Shown piece by piece: positions 22,504 to 34,420 of a DNA stretch of 64,000 nucleotides. This stretch comes from Pisaster brevispinus. Its lineage: Eukaryota > Echinodermata > Asteroidea > Forcipulatida > Asteriidae. The notes beneath the pieces were generated by a model, which worked only from the letters and a program-made list of their open reading frames with translations, was not told where the DNA came from and did no database searches. The stretch covers positions 4,413,327 through 4,477,326 of the forward strand of contig JAMKCF010000013.1 in NCBI GenBank assembly GCA_023634235.1, given 5' to 3'. The translations under genes and the position numbers were made by a program. Positions within the stretch are counted from its first letter, which is position 1, and the number at the start of each line of letters is the position of its first letter.

Positions 22504-24438
22504 ATGGCTGAAGCTGCAGTTCCGTCTGAAACGACTTTCAGGATAAGACATGCTCACATCGAATGCCCAATCTGCATTTCTCGTTTCACCGATCCCAAAC
22601 TTCTGGACTGTCTGCATAGCTTCTGCCTAAAGTGCCTTGAGGAACTTGTTGAACAAAATGATCCGAGGACTGAATTTATCACCTGCCCAGTGTGTAGAAA
22701 AGAAACGGCGATCCCGGATACAGGTTTATCGGATCTTCTTAACTGTTTTTTCTTGAGTTCGCTTCTCGATGACGTCAACAATCAGGAGGGGTTGAAGGAG
22801 GACAACAAGATTTGTGTCAAAATCTGCGAAGGATGTGATAAAGGTCTTGACGCCGACTCATGGTGTGTCGACTGTAATGCACAGTTTTGCAAAAACTGTC
22901 TGGAAAACCATGCGAGTTTTAAATTTACGAAGCGTCACCGAATATTGAAAGTTTGCGGTTCGCCAAAGGAGGAAATCGCAGAGAAAAGAAAAACTGTGAA
23001 GTGCAGAAAACACTCCGATCAAGAATTGTGTTTTTATTGCGACAAGTGCGATTTACTTGCGTGTCCGAAATGTGCGGTATTTGACCATCGAGAGTCAAAC
23101 CATAATCTCTCTGAAATCAGTGATTCCATTCGGTCTCATCGTCGACAAGTTGAAGAAGCTTTGAAGAAGTTTGATAACTGCCGGAGACAATTTCAAAAAA
23201 TAGATGACTCCATCAAGCACTCACATCACGTATTACAGCTTATGGTGGACCGAGCTCTTCGTGAGATTGTGACTAAGGAGGAAGAAGAAATCGCTAAAAT
23301 AAGAAATGCATCTCGCCTCCTTCAAGAAAGAGTCCTTCAAATCAGTCAAAAGAGAGGAGGAGAATACGAAAGCACACTGAGCAGTAACCGCGATAAGATG
23401 AACCGAGCAGATCAGATCGTGGCTTCAGTCAATGACTTGATGCAACATGCTGATGACTTCGAGCTGCTGGATCTTAAACCAAAGGTGATGCACAACTTGG
23501 AATTCTACAAGGAACTTAGGTTTAAATCAATGCAGCATAGCAAGTCATTTGTCAAGTTTAAAAGTCATGATATAGTCAATGATGTATATTTCGGTGACGT
23601 TCTAGAAAATGAGAAATGGGAACTGAAGATAGAGTTTGGAAAAGGAGTAGAGGATGACGGAGAATTTAAACTGGCAGCGGACGTTGCTTGTTTCAGCAAT
23701 GGAGACATTATTGTCCTCGACACAGAGCACCACCGAATATCAAAATTCACCTCGACGGGGTGTTATAAATCTACAGGAGTGCAAAGCGAGACCGCTGAAG
23801 GTGAACTCAGCAATCCTTGGAGTGCCGTAGTTACACCTGACGACCTGCTTATGGTTACTGACGGGCAAGTTGTCAAGGTGTATGACAGTGAACTGGTGTA
23901 TATCCGTCAGTTCAGGCCGTCACAGGATGAGATCAGGGGAAACTCAGAGAGTCAACTTGATGGTATTGCAGTTGACAAGATGAATCGGGTAGCAGTTGCT
24001 GACGTAGGAAGGAAGGTGATATCTCTCCATAACATAGATGGATCCATAATTTCATCAATACCTTGTGACGATATTGGCGTGTTCTGTCCTCTTGCTATAA
24101 GCAGCCAAGAGCGTCTGATCATATCAAATGATGAAGAGGAGAAACTAGTGTGCTTGGATTTCACAGGGAACGAGGTGTTCAATATCAACACGTCAATCGA
24201 CCTTGACCTAGTAAAGCCTGCAGGTTTGTGCTGCGATGATGCTGGTAATGTGTATGTTTCAATACTCGATGGCGGTGACGTAGGTACTTTCAGTGTACAT
24301 CATTACGATGCAATAAGTAAGCACATCGGGCTTGTGGCTCATGGCTTAGACAACCCTGCAGGCATGACGTTTACTCCTGCCGGTGACCTTGTCGTGGCTG
24401 ATATGAACTCAGTAAAGATTTTTCACCAGAAGTTTTAA
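22504..24438 (+). CDS. TRIM-NHL protein, copy C
   Basis: A 644-residue protein in one exon. RING, B-box 1 and B-box 2 ligands have the same spacing as in copy A (RING C21-C64, B-box 1 from C108, B-box 2 from C167), followed by a coiled coil and NHL repeats. RING, B-boxes and coiled coil are nearly identical to copy A. Two segments differ strongly: residues about 345-390, between coiled coil and propeller, and the last NHL blade, which reads VSILDGGDVGTFSVHHYDA where A has VVCYGNDQEVHHYNA (five residues longer). The role should be that of an E3 ligase as for copy A, possibly with a different NHL ligand. The start context AAGAAAATGG is the same. Probably functional; 3' flank and distal promoter differ from the other copies. 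Confidence 0.93.
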   Translation: MAEAAVPSETTFRIRHAHIECPICISRFTDPKLLDCLHSFCLKCLEELVEQNDPRTEFITCPVCRKETAIPDTGLSDLLNCFFLSSLLDDVNNQEGLKEDNKICVKICEGCDKGLDADSWCVDCNAQFCKNCLENHASFKFTKRHRILKVCGSPKEEIAEKRKTVKCRKHSDQELCFYCDKCDLLACPKCAVFDHRESNHNLSEISDSIRSHRRQVEEALKKFDNCRRQFQKIDDSIKHSHHVLQLMVDRALREIVTKEEEEIAKIRNASRLLQERVLQISQKRGGEYESTLSSNRDKMNRADQIVASVNDLMQHADDFELLDLKPKVMHNLEFYKELRFKSMQHSKSFVKFKSHDIVNDVYFGDVLENEKWELKIEFGKGVEDDGEFKLAADVACFSNGDIIVLDTEHHRISKFTSTGCYKSTGVQSETAEGELSNPWSAVVTPDDLLMVTDGQVVKVYDSELVYIRQFRPSQDEIRGNSESQLDGIAVDKMNRVAVADVGRKVISLHNIDGSIISSIPCDDIGVFCPLAISSQERLIISNDEEEKLVCLDFTGNEVFNINTSIDLDLVKPAGLCCDDAGNVYVSILDGGDVGTFSVHHYDAISKHIGLVAHGLDNPAGMTFTPAGDLVVADMNSVKIFHQKF

Positions 24439-24504
24439 TGGCGTCATGTTTGGGATGAAGAAATGACGTCACTGAAGATGCAACAATTATAAACATCAAG
24501 GTAC

Positions 24505-24650
24505 GAATTCACAAAGCACTAAGATTCATCTTAAGATGAGTTGTCAATATTGCCTTACAGTGATTTCTATTGTGACATCACACCTTGCTTTAATAGCAGT
24601 TAAGATTGGTTCTTACTTAAGATCAATTTTTTAGCTCTGTGTAAAATACG
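24505..24650. mobile_element. MITE of the TTCACAAAG...CTTTGTGAA family
   Basis: It contains TTCACAAAGCACTAAGATTC and ATCTTAAGATGA, then GTGACATCACAC, and ends near TTAGCTCTGTG. The same family lies at 61,931-62,066 (opposite orientation) and 62,578-62,870. Confidence 0.75.
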
Positions 24651-25797
24651 CTGACGTTATGGGAAATACAAATACATTGTTAAAACATGACAATTCAGTC
24701 AGTTCCTTTTCCCCAGATAACAGTGATTGTAGCGGTACACTTCTACTTGGCAGTGAATGTGCCACATTTTTTAAGCGTTTGTCTATAAAGTATTAGGGTG
24801 TGTAAATGTAAAGCAATGCATGTACATATAGTGAAACCCTGAATCAGGAACTATTCTTTTTACTGTCATTATTTGAACGAGAGGCTTTTAGGGCTGAGTA
24901 TAGTCATGTTAAGATGTCATTAAAATCTAAGCATTTATGTTTATGCACCGGCGTATATCTGAGTTGAAAATGGGAGGAATGATTTTGAAATTTGCAACCG
25001 TAGTGTGCCTTGAAGTACAGAAACAGAAAAGAAATTAGATTCAAGATAAAACCAATAAAAGAGACGAGGGAAACGAACAGACAAACAAAAACCAAAGCAA
25101 ATCCCCCAAATTTACGATCTTAATTTTAAAACCAATGAATAAAATTAAGCCCAAGGCCTTTGTTCCCTTTCACAGTCTACCATTTTCTGCAATCTTACAC
25201 GCCACCCATAGTCCAAATATTTGTTTGGTCACATCTCCTACACCACTCGAGATTTGATGCCCTGTGTGTGTGCGGGGTCGATATGTATCCAATCAAACTG
25301 ACGGTTAATGGTAAGGTACAAAGGCACGTTGGACTTTTTGGTAAACTAAAATCACTAAAATCAGCAAATAATTTGCATGTTAAATAAAGATTGTGCGATC
25401 ATTGCTTAAATTATAGCATGAAATTAGGTTGAATTTCATCTTTCGTTTGGTAGGACACCACAAAGAAAAATAAGTTCGCAGCATAATGCAACAAGTTAGC
25501 TCATTTTATCACGTACTTTGCTCTTTCTTGAATCTGAGTTCTTACTTGAAGAATTACATAAATATGATGGGAACACAAAGATCTTACGACCTGAAAATTA
25601 CTCAGAATAATGCTATTTCTCACAACAATCTTCACTAAAAGAGGCCTTTATGTTTTTATGCGGTGGAATGTCGATGAGTTTTGTACAGTCTCTTCTTGGC
25701 AAGGAGAGTGAGTAGTAAAACAATATCCAAAGTGGCAAGAGATTCTGTCCCGCCGGAGATGCTGTCCTCCATTCCGCAAACTGTGATCTCTTGTAAG

Positions 25798-25845
25798 AGC
25801 GCTATATAAATGCCAGTTCATTATTATTATTATTGTTACTATTAA
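25798..25845 (+). repeat. SINE/MITE 3' tail fragment
   Basis: GCGCTATATAAATGCCAGTT followed by ATT repeats. Such tails end many repeats in marine invertebrate genomes (from general knowledge, not a search). Confidence 0.5.
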
Positions 25846-26325
25846 CTGTGGATGCACCACACTAAATTCATAAACCAAGCTGATTGTCATAATTTGTAGC
25901 ACCCAAAATCTTTTGAATAATAAAATTTTTGGGGTCATGCAATTAATACATTTTGTAATTATAACAATGTATCACAACCTGGGGGCTATGTGCTTCAACT
26001 TTTGAGAGGATTTGATAAATTTAGGCTTTAAAATGTGTACTATTTGGCTTGGGAATGGGAAGAATGCCTCATGGAAACTGGCAGCGAGTCAGTTTCGGGA
26101 AAAAAACATTTTTGGGGTGTTATTTTTTAGGGTTAATTAGCAAAAATTCCGAACGGCTGACCTGCCAAAATTAAAAAAGAAATCTGAAGTTGAGTAAACT
26201 GAAAACATATTTGATTGGTTTTCAAGCGGCTGTGAGGCTTTAAATATTGTTTTAGTATTTTTGAATATTTAGCATTTAGCATTGGTTACTATGTGAGTTA
26301 GTTAGTGTGGTGCACCCCCCTGTGT

Positions 26326-26465
26326 ACAAACTTCTTCTGATAGCGCCCTGTTTTGAACCACCCTCCTACAGCCTTTGTTAATTTCCCATAGGAGGCAGAA
26401 TATCAGAGGGACAGATTGCCCTATGACACCGGCTCCTTTTTATCAGTAATAAAATGTATATTAAA
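26326..26465 (-). repeat. Inverted copy of the TRIM-unit interspersed repeat
   Basis: The reverse complement of this stretch matches 20,785-20,930 and its partners. Shared words are CTTCTTCTGATAGCGCCC, GTTAATTTCCCATA and TGACACCGG. Confidence 0.7.
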
Positions 26466-28364
26466 CCAAAGGTTGTCTTTTGACAATGTGCTGGTTGATT
26501 TTCCCGAATGAAGATGAAAATAAAACAATGATTCGGATGAAATAAAGCACCCGAACATCACCCATTATAACCTAGATTACCAGACTATACTATGTGCCGT
26601 TTATATACGAAGCCAAAATATGTCATTGTTCCGTTTACTATACTGACACGCAATTGCAGTATCGGATGAATACAGACCACCTGCGACGTCACATAGGGAC
26701 ACATAGCCGGGACACCCCCCCCCCCCCCCCCGATCCCCCCGAAGCACAATCGCTACTTAGGGCACACTTGGTTGGAAATTCAAACCCTAAACTGCTGTAG
26801 AAATTTCTTCATCGACTTGTAGTTTTCCTTTATTATAAACACCAAACATTTCGTTCTTGGATCCATGTTCTTATAGTTAAGGCACCGAGTATATAGAATT
26901 GTATGTTTAGAACTGTGAGATATACATGACTCTTCATCAGTAGAAGGGACACTCCACAAAGAACTTGGGAAAGTTTGTGGAAGAAGCCATAAACTTGAAC
27001 CGAAGGACTAGCTAACAATATTACTGTACACTTAGATGTAAGCCTTAGTATTTGGAGAATGCCACACATTAATCTGTATAGTCTCTTATAATATGCAAAC
27101 AATTTCAAATTGGCAGTCCATCGGTCAATAACAAAGTGTAAACTAAACAACATGTTTTTTGTAATGATATCTGATTTAAATGTTCCCTTGAAAATAAAGC
27201 CAAACTATTGACTTGGGTGAACTTTCTTTGCTTTAACGAACTATGGTCCGCTTTCGATCAATCGACTGTAAAAAGCTTCCCTAACCTAATCACGCAAAAA
27301 ATTAAGTCTATCAACTCCAAGATGAAACTATGCGGGGACTCGTAGGTTCGACCAGTTATAAAGTCAAGGAATGAGGTAAACTCATTATTTTGATCTGGAA
27401 AAGATAATTATCAACCCTCTCAAACTTAATAATATACTGGAGTGGTGTGATCATGTTATGCCCCCACTGTATTACCTGCGGTTTACTGAACAATTATTGG
27501 ACATTAAACTTTTCTCTGATTCTTGCATTTATTAAAAAAAACCTGTTTCAGAACCGTTCAGTCCAAAAGTCTGAAGTCGCTATGCTTTTACTGCAATCTT
27601 ATTCTTCTTAATATAATATCTATCTATGTGAAAAGAGAGGCTTTTTAAACAGTTTTTGTTTTTTAATTGTTAACTATATATGTTTTTATTAATTTATACA
27701 TTTATTTATTTTTTGGTTGCTTTCAAAATACGATTTTTCCTAAAGGTACCGACCTCGATCGCAAAAAACACAAATAACTGCTCTCAGCGATGACTGCCAA
27801 TGTCAACGCTGTGGGCGTCAGAGGGTCGTGCTGTTGATCTCGATCTCAACCATGAAATGTTGTCTTCGTCTGTTGTTCCCTACCTCAGACTAATTACTTC
27901 TTTTGTCATAAAAGTGCGTGGCAAATGCCACCCATTCATGATCTGTTCCAAGTTCAGAATTCTCGTCGCATTCCGGATACTGAGATCTCTCGACCTTTAT
28001 CCGACGATGGAGACAGATGCATGTAACAGTCGTCGTCTCGTCAGTATCTGCGTGTCCTGCAAGAGGTACCCTTGGCAACCAGTGTTTTTCTTGTACACTG
28101 AAGAGTTCATCTCTATGAAATCAGTATTTAAACAATTCTATAAGCATGTACTAAAATAAGAGTTACTCTTAGCAACCAGTGATTCTCTTGTACAATGAAA
28201 AGTTGTCTCTCTGTAAAACCACTATTAAATCAACATTCTGAATAAAACAAGAAAATTGTGTCCCCTCTAAACCCAAGTTTAAAAAAACAGAGAAACTCTT
28301 GGCATTTGTTGTATACTGAAGAGTTTGCCTTTAATAGCACGCATTTGAAAAAAAATGTACCCCC

Positions 28365-28500
28365 AAAAAACAAATAAATAAATAAAATAAAATAAAATAA
28401 AATACAAAAAAGAAGAAGAAGAAGAAGACCCCCCCCCAAAAAAACAAAAAAAACAAACAAAACAAAACAACAAACGACAACCCCAACACCCAAACCCAAA
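28365..28500. repeat. A-rich simple sequence
   Basis: Runs of AAATA, AAAAT and GAA repeats and a C run. It yields meaningless hydrophobic minus-strand frames. Confidence 0.85.
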
Positions 28501-28921
28501 AGTTAAAAGAGAAAATATGTAGGGCGACCCAATTTTTTCTTTACAATGCTCTTCATTTTAATCAGTGCTTACGATTTTTAAATGTTTCACCTTGAATCAG
28601 TTGACAACAGTTTCCCAAGTGTTTTTTAAATGAAGTAATTACGGAGGATCAATGTGAACAAGACTTTATTGTAAAGGTAATTAGTATAGAGTTTGACTAA
28701 CTTGATGGCTTATTGTGTTTAATTTATCAGTTGAATTCAAACTTCATGTAGACCTTCCTCAGCTAAACAAAAGAAGCCCAAAAAGAAACACCAACGATTT
28801 AAAAGTATTCACACCGTTTGTTAATGTTCGTTGCCACGACTCTGTTAACAGAATCATACAGCAACACATTGACACAATAGACTGTCAGGTCTAATGTAAA
28901 TCACCGCCTCGAATTCTTGGC

Positions 28922-28931
28922 TATATATAGC
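28922..28931 (+). promoter_or_regulatory. Possible TATA box
   Basis: CTATATATAG lies about 80 bp before the ATG at 29,002, with pyrimidine-rich sequence about 30 bp downstream that could hold a start site. Position is the only support. Confidence 0.35.
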
Positions 28932-29001
28932 TTTCAAGTTCCATTCTTAATCTCACCCGTTCACGTACCGCTGCGCATAACAGACAAAAACATTCGTTAA
29001 G

Positions 29002-29159
29002 ATGGCACGTGACGACTCGGGTCATGTGGAAAGCGTGTACATGGACGACCCTTGTAATCTATTTAACATAATGACACCAGAAACTTGGGAGCACCAGTTA
29101 CAACTAGCGATAGTGAGAGGTGATGCAGGCACGGTATTCTGGAGAAGTCGTCCTTATAA
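29002..29159 (+). CDS. Candidate first exon of an unrecognised protein
   Basis: An ATG (context AAGATGG) opens about 52 codons (MARDDSGHVESV ... VFWRSRPYK), ending at AAG|GTGACC, a possible donor in phase 0. Downstream, TTCCATCAG at 29,214-29,222 could be an acceptor opening a 37-codon frame (CRVLTRCDVHN ... RRPCR, then stop at about 29,334-29,336). Spliced, this gives a small acidic-to-basic protein of about 90 residues with no domain I can name. LQLAIVRGDAG looks slightly like the start of an ankyrin repeat. A TATA-like box lies upstream. Weak evidence: it may be chance or a gene relic. Confidence 0.3.
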
Positions 29160-29339
29160 GGTGACCATTTTGATCTTTAGGAAATAACAACTGATCAGTA
29201 AACTGTTTGTGTGATTCCATCAGTGTCGCGTCCTAACACGCTGTGATGTGCACAATATCAATGAAAAGCTACATGAAAGGTACCAAGATCATGCACGAGA
29301 TTTCAGGGCAGTGAAAGAGCGTCGTCCTTGTCGTTGACC

Positions 29340-31950
29340 ATCGATGATTGTTTTGACCCGGAAGGAGTGTGGTCGTCAGTTGACGAACCAATGCATTTGT
29401 ACTTGGAGATACACGTGTTACGGTAAGTCAATGGCTGTGAGAAGTAATTCCAATATGTAGGCCTATGTACATGTATGTATAGTTTGCTTAAAAGACGCCT
29501 AAAACATCTCCGGTATTTGAGAGGAATTGTCAAAGCTTAAGTCGGAAAATTACACACAAACATTTTCTTTGTAGCACCCTGCTATTGTATGAGGCGAGAA
29601 AGACGTTTTTTTAAGAAGCCCTTTCCCGAAATTGTTGTGGGAAGTGTACGAAAAAAATGAGATGTTCTAGCTGATGGAAATTACATACAATTTACACGGA
29701 TATTTTAAATTTAAATGGCTAAGGCTCTAAGTTTGTGCCACGGGTTTTAAAACGAACCGTCGACACGACATGTCGTCGCGACTTACAGTGTACATACGTT
29801 GCGCACCAGTTTACACATTGTTTAATAATGACACATTTTTAAGCATTTGGAAAAACTTCTACAAAATAAAAGGTGTGTTCTTACCCGTATTGTGTACTGA
29901 TTGTTCCAATCATTCAAGCAGCTACAGTAGCGAGTCAGAGGCAGTTGACCCGAACAGATGGGTTGTTTCTCAGAGAGTATTACAACATAAAAGATCGTCG
30001 ATACAATCTCTCAACGCTTTTCTTGTCCGCAAAAGTTGAAGATTTCTGTGATGGCGGCGCAACAGGTGGTCAGCAGACCACCACTGGCTGCTGCAATGCG
30101 TGCGACAGTCATTGGTCAAACGTTTCCAGTCAATTTTGATTGGCTAATCATTTTGCTTATTTGCATACTGGCATCAAACATTACCTTATATGGTAGTGGC
30201 TATCGCGCTATGTGTCTTGTTGACAAGCAAACTTCCCCGCTTTCATGTTAAAGCTGTCTGTGTACATGTAACGTTACACGATTTACAACGTGCCTTCAGT
30301 ACTGAATTTAAAAGCTTTCAAACTTGTAAGGTTTGTACAAGCACACAAAGTGATGCCGATATTTGTTGTTATTTGTTGATGGCACCTGCCTGTTGGGCAG
30401 TTCCAATTGTAAAAGTTAAAGTACACAACTGTTGCCGTATCTACTTGCATTGTTAGGTATAAAAGTCAGAGATGCGCCTCAAATACTGATTCATTATTCA
30501 GCAAAAACAAATTTGTCGAGTGAATTTTTAATTTATCCCGTCAGGTTGGGAAAACGAGCAGAGGTTGTGATCGAATTTTTACTTGATAGTGGCACGTTGT
30601 CATATTAAATGGATTATGAAACCACAATTACTTTTATAAACTGACTGTTCTTTATTAATCAATCAAATCATCTTGTTTACATTTTGTTCCCATTCAAAGC
30701 AAACTATTACTCTGATCAAGATAAAAAGTTTGGCATCGACCAACCTTCAGCTATGTCATTACATATTTATACCAAGTGCCCCGGAATATGCTTCCTGTCC
30801 GCAAAGTTATAATTTTTAGTAAACCGGTCAATGGAAGAAACATACATCTTACAGCTCATGTAGTTTACGCTGTTGTTATATTTCTCATTTGTTTTCATAG
30901 TTTGTTGGAACCAAAGGGGCACGTAATCAGGTTTTGTACAGCAGTTATTTTGGTTCAATTATCGAGTTTATGTGGTCATTACGCTCAGTGCTAAGGTTAT
31001 TAAGGGTGGGGTGATGGGTGTACGGGGGGTCAGGGGGCAGGTGTTCTCTTTTTATGTAGAAATTACACTGGTTTTAAAACAAATGTTCTATTTTGTACAT
31101 ACAGATAATGTATTTGTTGTTACCTCCAAGTCGACAAGTTATCTTACAACGGCATAACAAGAGCGAATTGAATGTGGATTGCTTTATTAAAAAAAAAATG
31201 CAAATGGAAACTACAATTTTAAGTCGCTAGAAGTGTTCCCTATAAAAAAAGATTACATTTTTACCCTAGTTTTGCCGCTGATTACGCTACTAAAGTGGAC
31301 TTTTTCACAAACAAAATGGCAATTATCTTGCCTGCCAAGAAGGTCACTGGAATGCATAATGCATATTATTGTTTACAAAGTGGCATTTATGTTGTTGTTA
31401 CAACTATAGACCACCATACCATAGTTTATGAGTTACGGTAGTACCTCAGAGGAAAATATCAAACAATCGTGTGGATCAATGCAATGCGGTGTAGATTGGT
31501 TTTAATTCAATCAAAACAAACTGCGCATTGGGATCTCTTTGAAATACAGTTATATGATATCTTTTAATCACAATTTGGGGGGGGGGGATATCTAACAAAC
31601 TGGTGCAGAACGGTAAAATAATCACAGTTTATATCAAAATATATATTGTGCGGAAATAAATTCGAGGATGTGTACCACGTTGATAAGAATGGTAAAAACC
31701 AAGCGATGGCATTAAAAAAGGAAAAAGAATATGATTGTATAGTTTTCGAAAAATTTCAGCTCTAAACCCCCCCCCCAAAAAAAAAAAAAAATTACACAGT
31801 GGAAACAAAAGCAAATGTCAACAAAATGAATAATAATAAGATGGTTGGTATCATCACAAGGCATTACTAACATGCTTACAATATTAAAGAGACAAGCACA
31901 GAGCTAGACAAGCAAGTCAAAAGTTTTCCCAATTAGAGTAAAGGAACCTC
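29340..31950. other. Non-coding left flank of Ig unit 1
   Basis: No gene supported. From about 30,340 it is a diverged match of 35,165-35,400 and 47,130-47,340 (shared ACAAAGTGATG and TTGATGGCACxTGCC), marking the oldest unit of the Ig array. Frames at 30,036-30,456 and 30,776-30,994 differ among copies and are not called. G run at about 31,577-31,587; C then A run near 31,768-31,790. Confidence 0.5.
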
Positions 31951-31960
31951 TAGCCCGGAT

Positions 31961-32118
31961 GCGAATTTTTTTCCTGAACCTTTCGGGCGGTACAGTGTAC
32001 ATTGGTACGTGGGCCATTGACTAATCAGAAAGCGGTATTATGTCACGTTCTCGCTCTGATTGGCTTAGACTCCACATATATACACTGCCCGAAAGGTTCA
32101 GGAAAAAAAAAATTCGCG
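31961..32118. mobile_element. Foldback MITE with 8-bp target-site duplication inside Ig copy 1 tail
   Basis: Arms of about 28 bp: CCTGAACCTTTCGGGC on the left and GCCCGAAAGGTTCAGG on the right, each next to an A or T run ending GCGAATT / AATTCGC. It is flanked by GCCCGGAT at 31,953-31,960 and 32,119-32,126. An 8-bp duplication fits the hAT superfamily. It separates the remains of the receptor tail from its 3' end. Confidence 0.85.
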
Positions 32119-32126
32119 GCCCGGAT

Positions 32127-32730
32127 ACCCCTCTCGGTTTTCATGAAAAACGCCATTGTCCCGCAATCCCTTTGGTATTGTGTTATAATTATCCCAACTG
32201 CCGAATTAGAGTTAGAGTTGCCTGGTCCGGATACCCTTCGGTTGTCATGCATACATGATGTTGTCCTGCAACTCCTTCTGGTTTTGCGTCAAGATTGTCT
32301 CCGTACTCGTTGAAACTGATCTCAGAACGCTCAGGTCTAGTGTCAGTTCAGAGTTAGTTTGGTTGATGCCTGAATCGGACTGTCGCGAGTTGGGGACGTG
32401 ATATTCCGGAGCGTCGTTTACGACAAATATAGATCAGTATTACGATGAGAAGAAATGCGGCTATTTCCCCGGTGGCTATCCCAACAACGACGGCAGAGCT
32501 TAGAGGGAAGCTGTTGGACGTTGATGTTGCGTGGCCAGTGATCTTACCAAAGATGATGATATTATTGATATTATCATAGATGACATTGATAATAGTTTAG
32601 GATATGTTTTTGGTCACGATTTCTCTCACTGTCCGTAGTCCAATTTTTACTAGTAAGTATGTATAGTCAGCGTAAATCGTAAATTAAAATAATTGTTCGA
32701 ATTCAGTACCGTTATCAGCATCAGTCACTG
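32127..32730 (-). pseudogene. Remains of second Ig domain, membrane segment and tail of Ig copy 1
   Basis: The sequence matches copy 4 from the end of the second Ig domain through the membrane segment into the tail, with frame breaks. Much of the second Ig domain (roughly 230 bp) is deleted at about 32,737. A stretch of tail sequence starting CCGGATACCC occurs twice (from 32,121 and from 32,226). The distal tail with the last tyrosine motifs is missing. The residue matching Y348 of copy 4 appears as Asp. Confidence 0.75.
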
Positions 32731-33180
32731 TCAAAGCTCACGAGGAATGTAAAACACTGAAAGTGTTACACTGGAGCTAGTAACGATGACCCTGCCTCCG
32801 GTTTGTATTGGCTCATAGACAGTGCAGACATAGTCACCAGCATCGCCTCTAAGCACACCACGGATGGAAATGTCTAAAACTTGATGATTACCAACAGGCG
32901 ATGAAACGAGCATGAATCTTTCATTGTTCACAGTTCCAGTATCCCCTATCAATGTCGGCAATGGGTCCCTAGCGCTCCACTCCACAGTGTGATTTGACTG
33001 GAGATTTGTAGCGACACACCTCAAGTTAACATCATCACCCTCCTGAACACGACCGACCGCTGGCCTATCGATAAACACTTGAAGCGCTACCGGTTCAGCA
33101 TTAACAGCCATCGGTAATCCACCTGAATCGGTAATTAGACACCAGACAAACACCAGCGAGATCGAGATCCTTCCATCCAT
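32731..33180 (-). CDS. Ig receptor copy 1, truncated to one V-like Ig domain
   Basis: Open for 149 residues. A signal peptide (about 1-28, core ISLVFVWCLITDSGG) is followed by one V-like Ig domain with the usual Cys (LRCVATN), Trp (VEWSARD) and DAGDYVC motif. It then stops (VFYIPREL) because a deletion removed most of the second Ig domain. As read, the product would be a secreted single-Ig protein. It could be a decoy form or just a pseudogene; the intact frame over the whole V domain keeps the first option open. The start matches copies 2-4. Confidence 0.6.
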   Translation of the reverse strand: MDGRISISLVFVWCLITDSGGLPMAVNAEPVALQVFIDRPAVGRVQEGDDVNLRCVATNLQSNHTVEWSARDPLPTLIGDTGTVNNERFMLVSSPVGNHQVLDISIRGVLRGDAGDYVCTVYEPIQTGGRVIVTSSSVTLSVFYIPREL

Positions 33181-34420
33181 TGTACTATTCTTTTTTCATC
33201 AAGTAGCTGTGCTGTTTATTACTCTATAATTTGATGAAAAATGGAAATGCACAAATAACTTTATCACACACGCGTATCTTATGTAGGCAGGCTATATAGT
33301 GATTAAACGCACAAAATCATATAACTATAAATTCCCACGTTAGGTCTACTGAACATCACGCGCCAATAAACTTCAACAACAAAATAACCTCCAAACAGAA
33401 ATTCCTGATCTCCATTTATGGAGCCTTGAGTTGGTGTATTACGTCGCAGTTCAACTAATTCTATAATACAGCTGATAACAATAACACATTATACGCAGCA
33501 TATTGAATTTGAAGGTCATATGATGTTTTTTTCCTTCACATTGCACTTTAAAAAGTACTGTTTGAGATTATTTAAATGAAAATATGTTACTATTTCGTTA
33601 TGAGTTCGAAAATGTATCCCTTTTTAGGGGTGCGGGTCTGAGGTATCGAACCTTTGCCAATGTCTTAGTTTTTGTTTTTATAAGATACTTGTAGGTCAAT
33701 ATAAGTGCATATACTTTTAAGCTTCAACTGGGAAAAGGGCAATTCATATGACCTAAGTTAATCTCACTAAATCTACTACTTTGTAATCTCAATGGGAATG
33801 GCTATAACAATAGTTTGAAGATTACCAAAAGTCAAGGGAAGTGTCACCGACGAGTCAACTACTATATAGACTACCTTCACATTGTTTAAGATACCCGCTT
33901 TTTAGAAAACACTTGTATCCACCGAAATGGGCGTTTAAGGCTCTGGTTGACTAGGTCGATGATGACACACGCCTAAAACATGTTGTAGGGTTAATTGTAT
34001 TTATTTGTTTATTTTTCTTGAGCCCCCCGCCACCCACCGGAGGGAACGAATTACCATTTCGAGGGAATGATATGATTTCGAGGGGACGGAAGACATTTTT
34101 GGGGAATGAAATTAGATTTCATGGGAATGAAATAATTGTAATATTGTTTTTACCTTTTCAATTGTTGTTTTACCTGTCCCTTTAAAACTCTGTAGACATG
34201 GCCTTGTGGAGTGCCAAATCTTTTAATGTAATTGGTTTTTCTAAAAGGTGACATAAACAATAAATTTAAAAATTAGGGTGTTGTTGTTTTAAACGGAAAT
34301 ATTTATTTTTTAATTGCAAATTTCAGTGCAAGTAATATTATTTTCCAATGCAATTTTTTTATGCGTATACACGTAATCACTCGATGACGATAAAAGCAAG
34401 GTAAAAATGAGTCGTCTTGA
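33181..34420 (-). repeat. Conserved upstream block of Ig copy 1
   Basis: Near-identical to 38,883-40,090 and, more diverged, to 44,326-45,520. On the minus strand an AATTATAGAGTAATAAA stretch lies about 40-55 bp before the start codon and could serve as a TATA element. A GACGTAATA word (CRE-like) lies farther up, near 33,440. Conservation among copies probably reflects recent duplication more than selection. Confidence 0.6.

Larger units (their letters stand above)
18491..24440. repeat. Segmental duplication unit C (shortened)
   Basis: Same order as units A and B but shorter. It lacks about 150 bp inside the LINE relic (junction near 20,115) and about 1.6 kb upstream of the TRIM gene, including the MITE. 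Its 3' flank after the TRIM stop is unrelated to that of A and B. Confidence 0.8.
24651..28915. other. Intergenic region between the TRIM and Ig arrays
   Basis: No gene can be supported. Contents seen: a SINE-like tail (GCGCTATATAAATGCCAGTT then ATT repeats, about 25,798-25,845), the inverted repeat copy at 26,326-26,465, a C homopolymer (about 26,706-26,722), and A-rich simple sequence at 28,365-28,500. A 119-codon frame at 27,800-28,159 has no recognisable features and is not called. Confidence 0.5.

Noticed and set aside
27800..28159. 119-codon + strand frame between the arrays
   Set aside because: No start context, domain or conservation within the window.
28230..28499. Hydrophobic minus-strand frames suggesting a membrane protein
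   Set aside because: They are translations of A-rich simple sequence.
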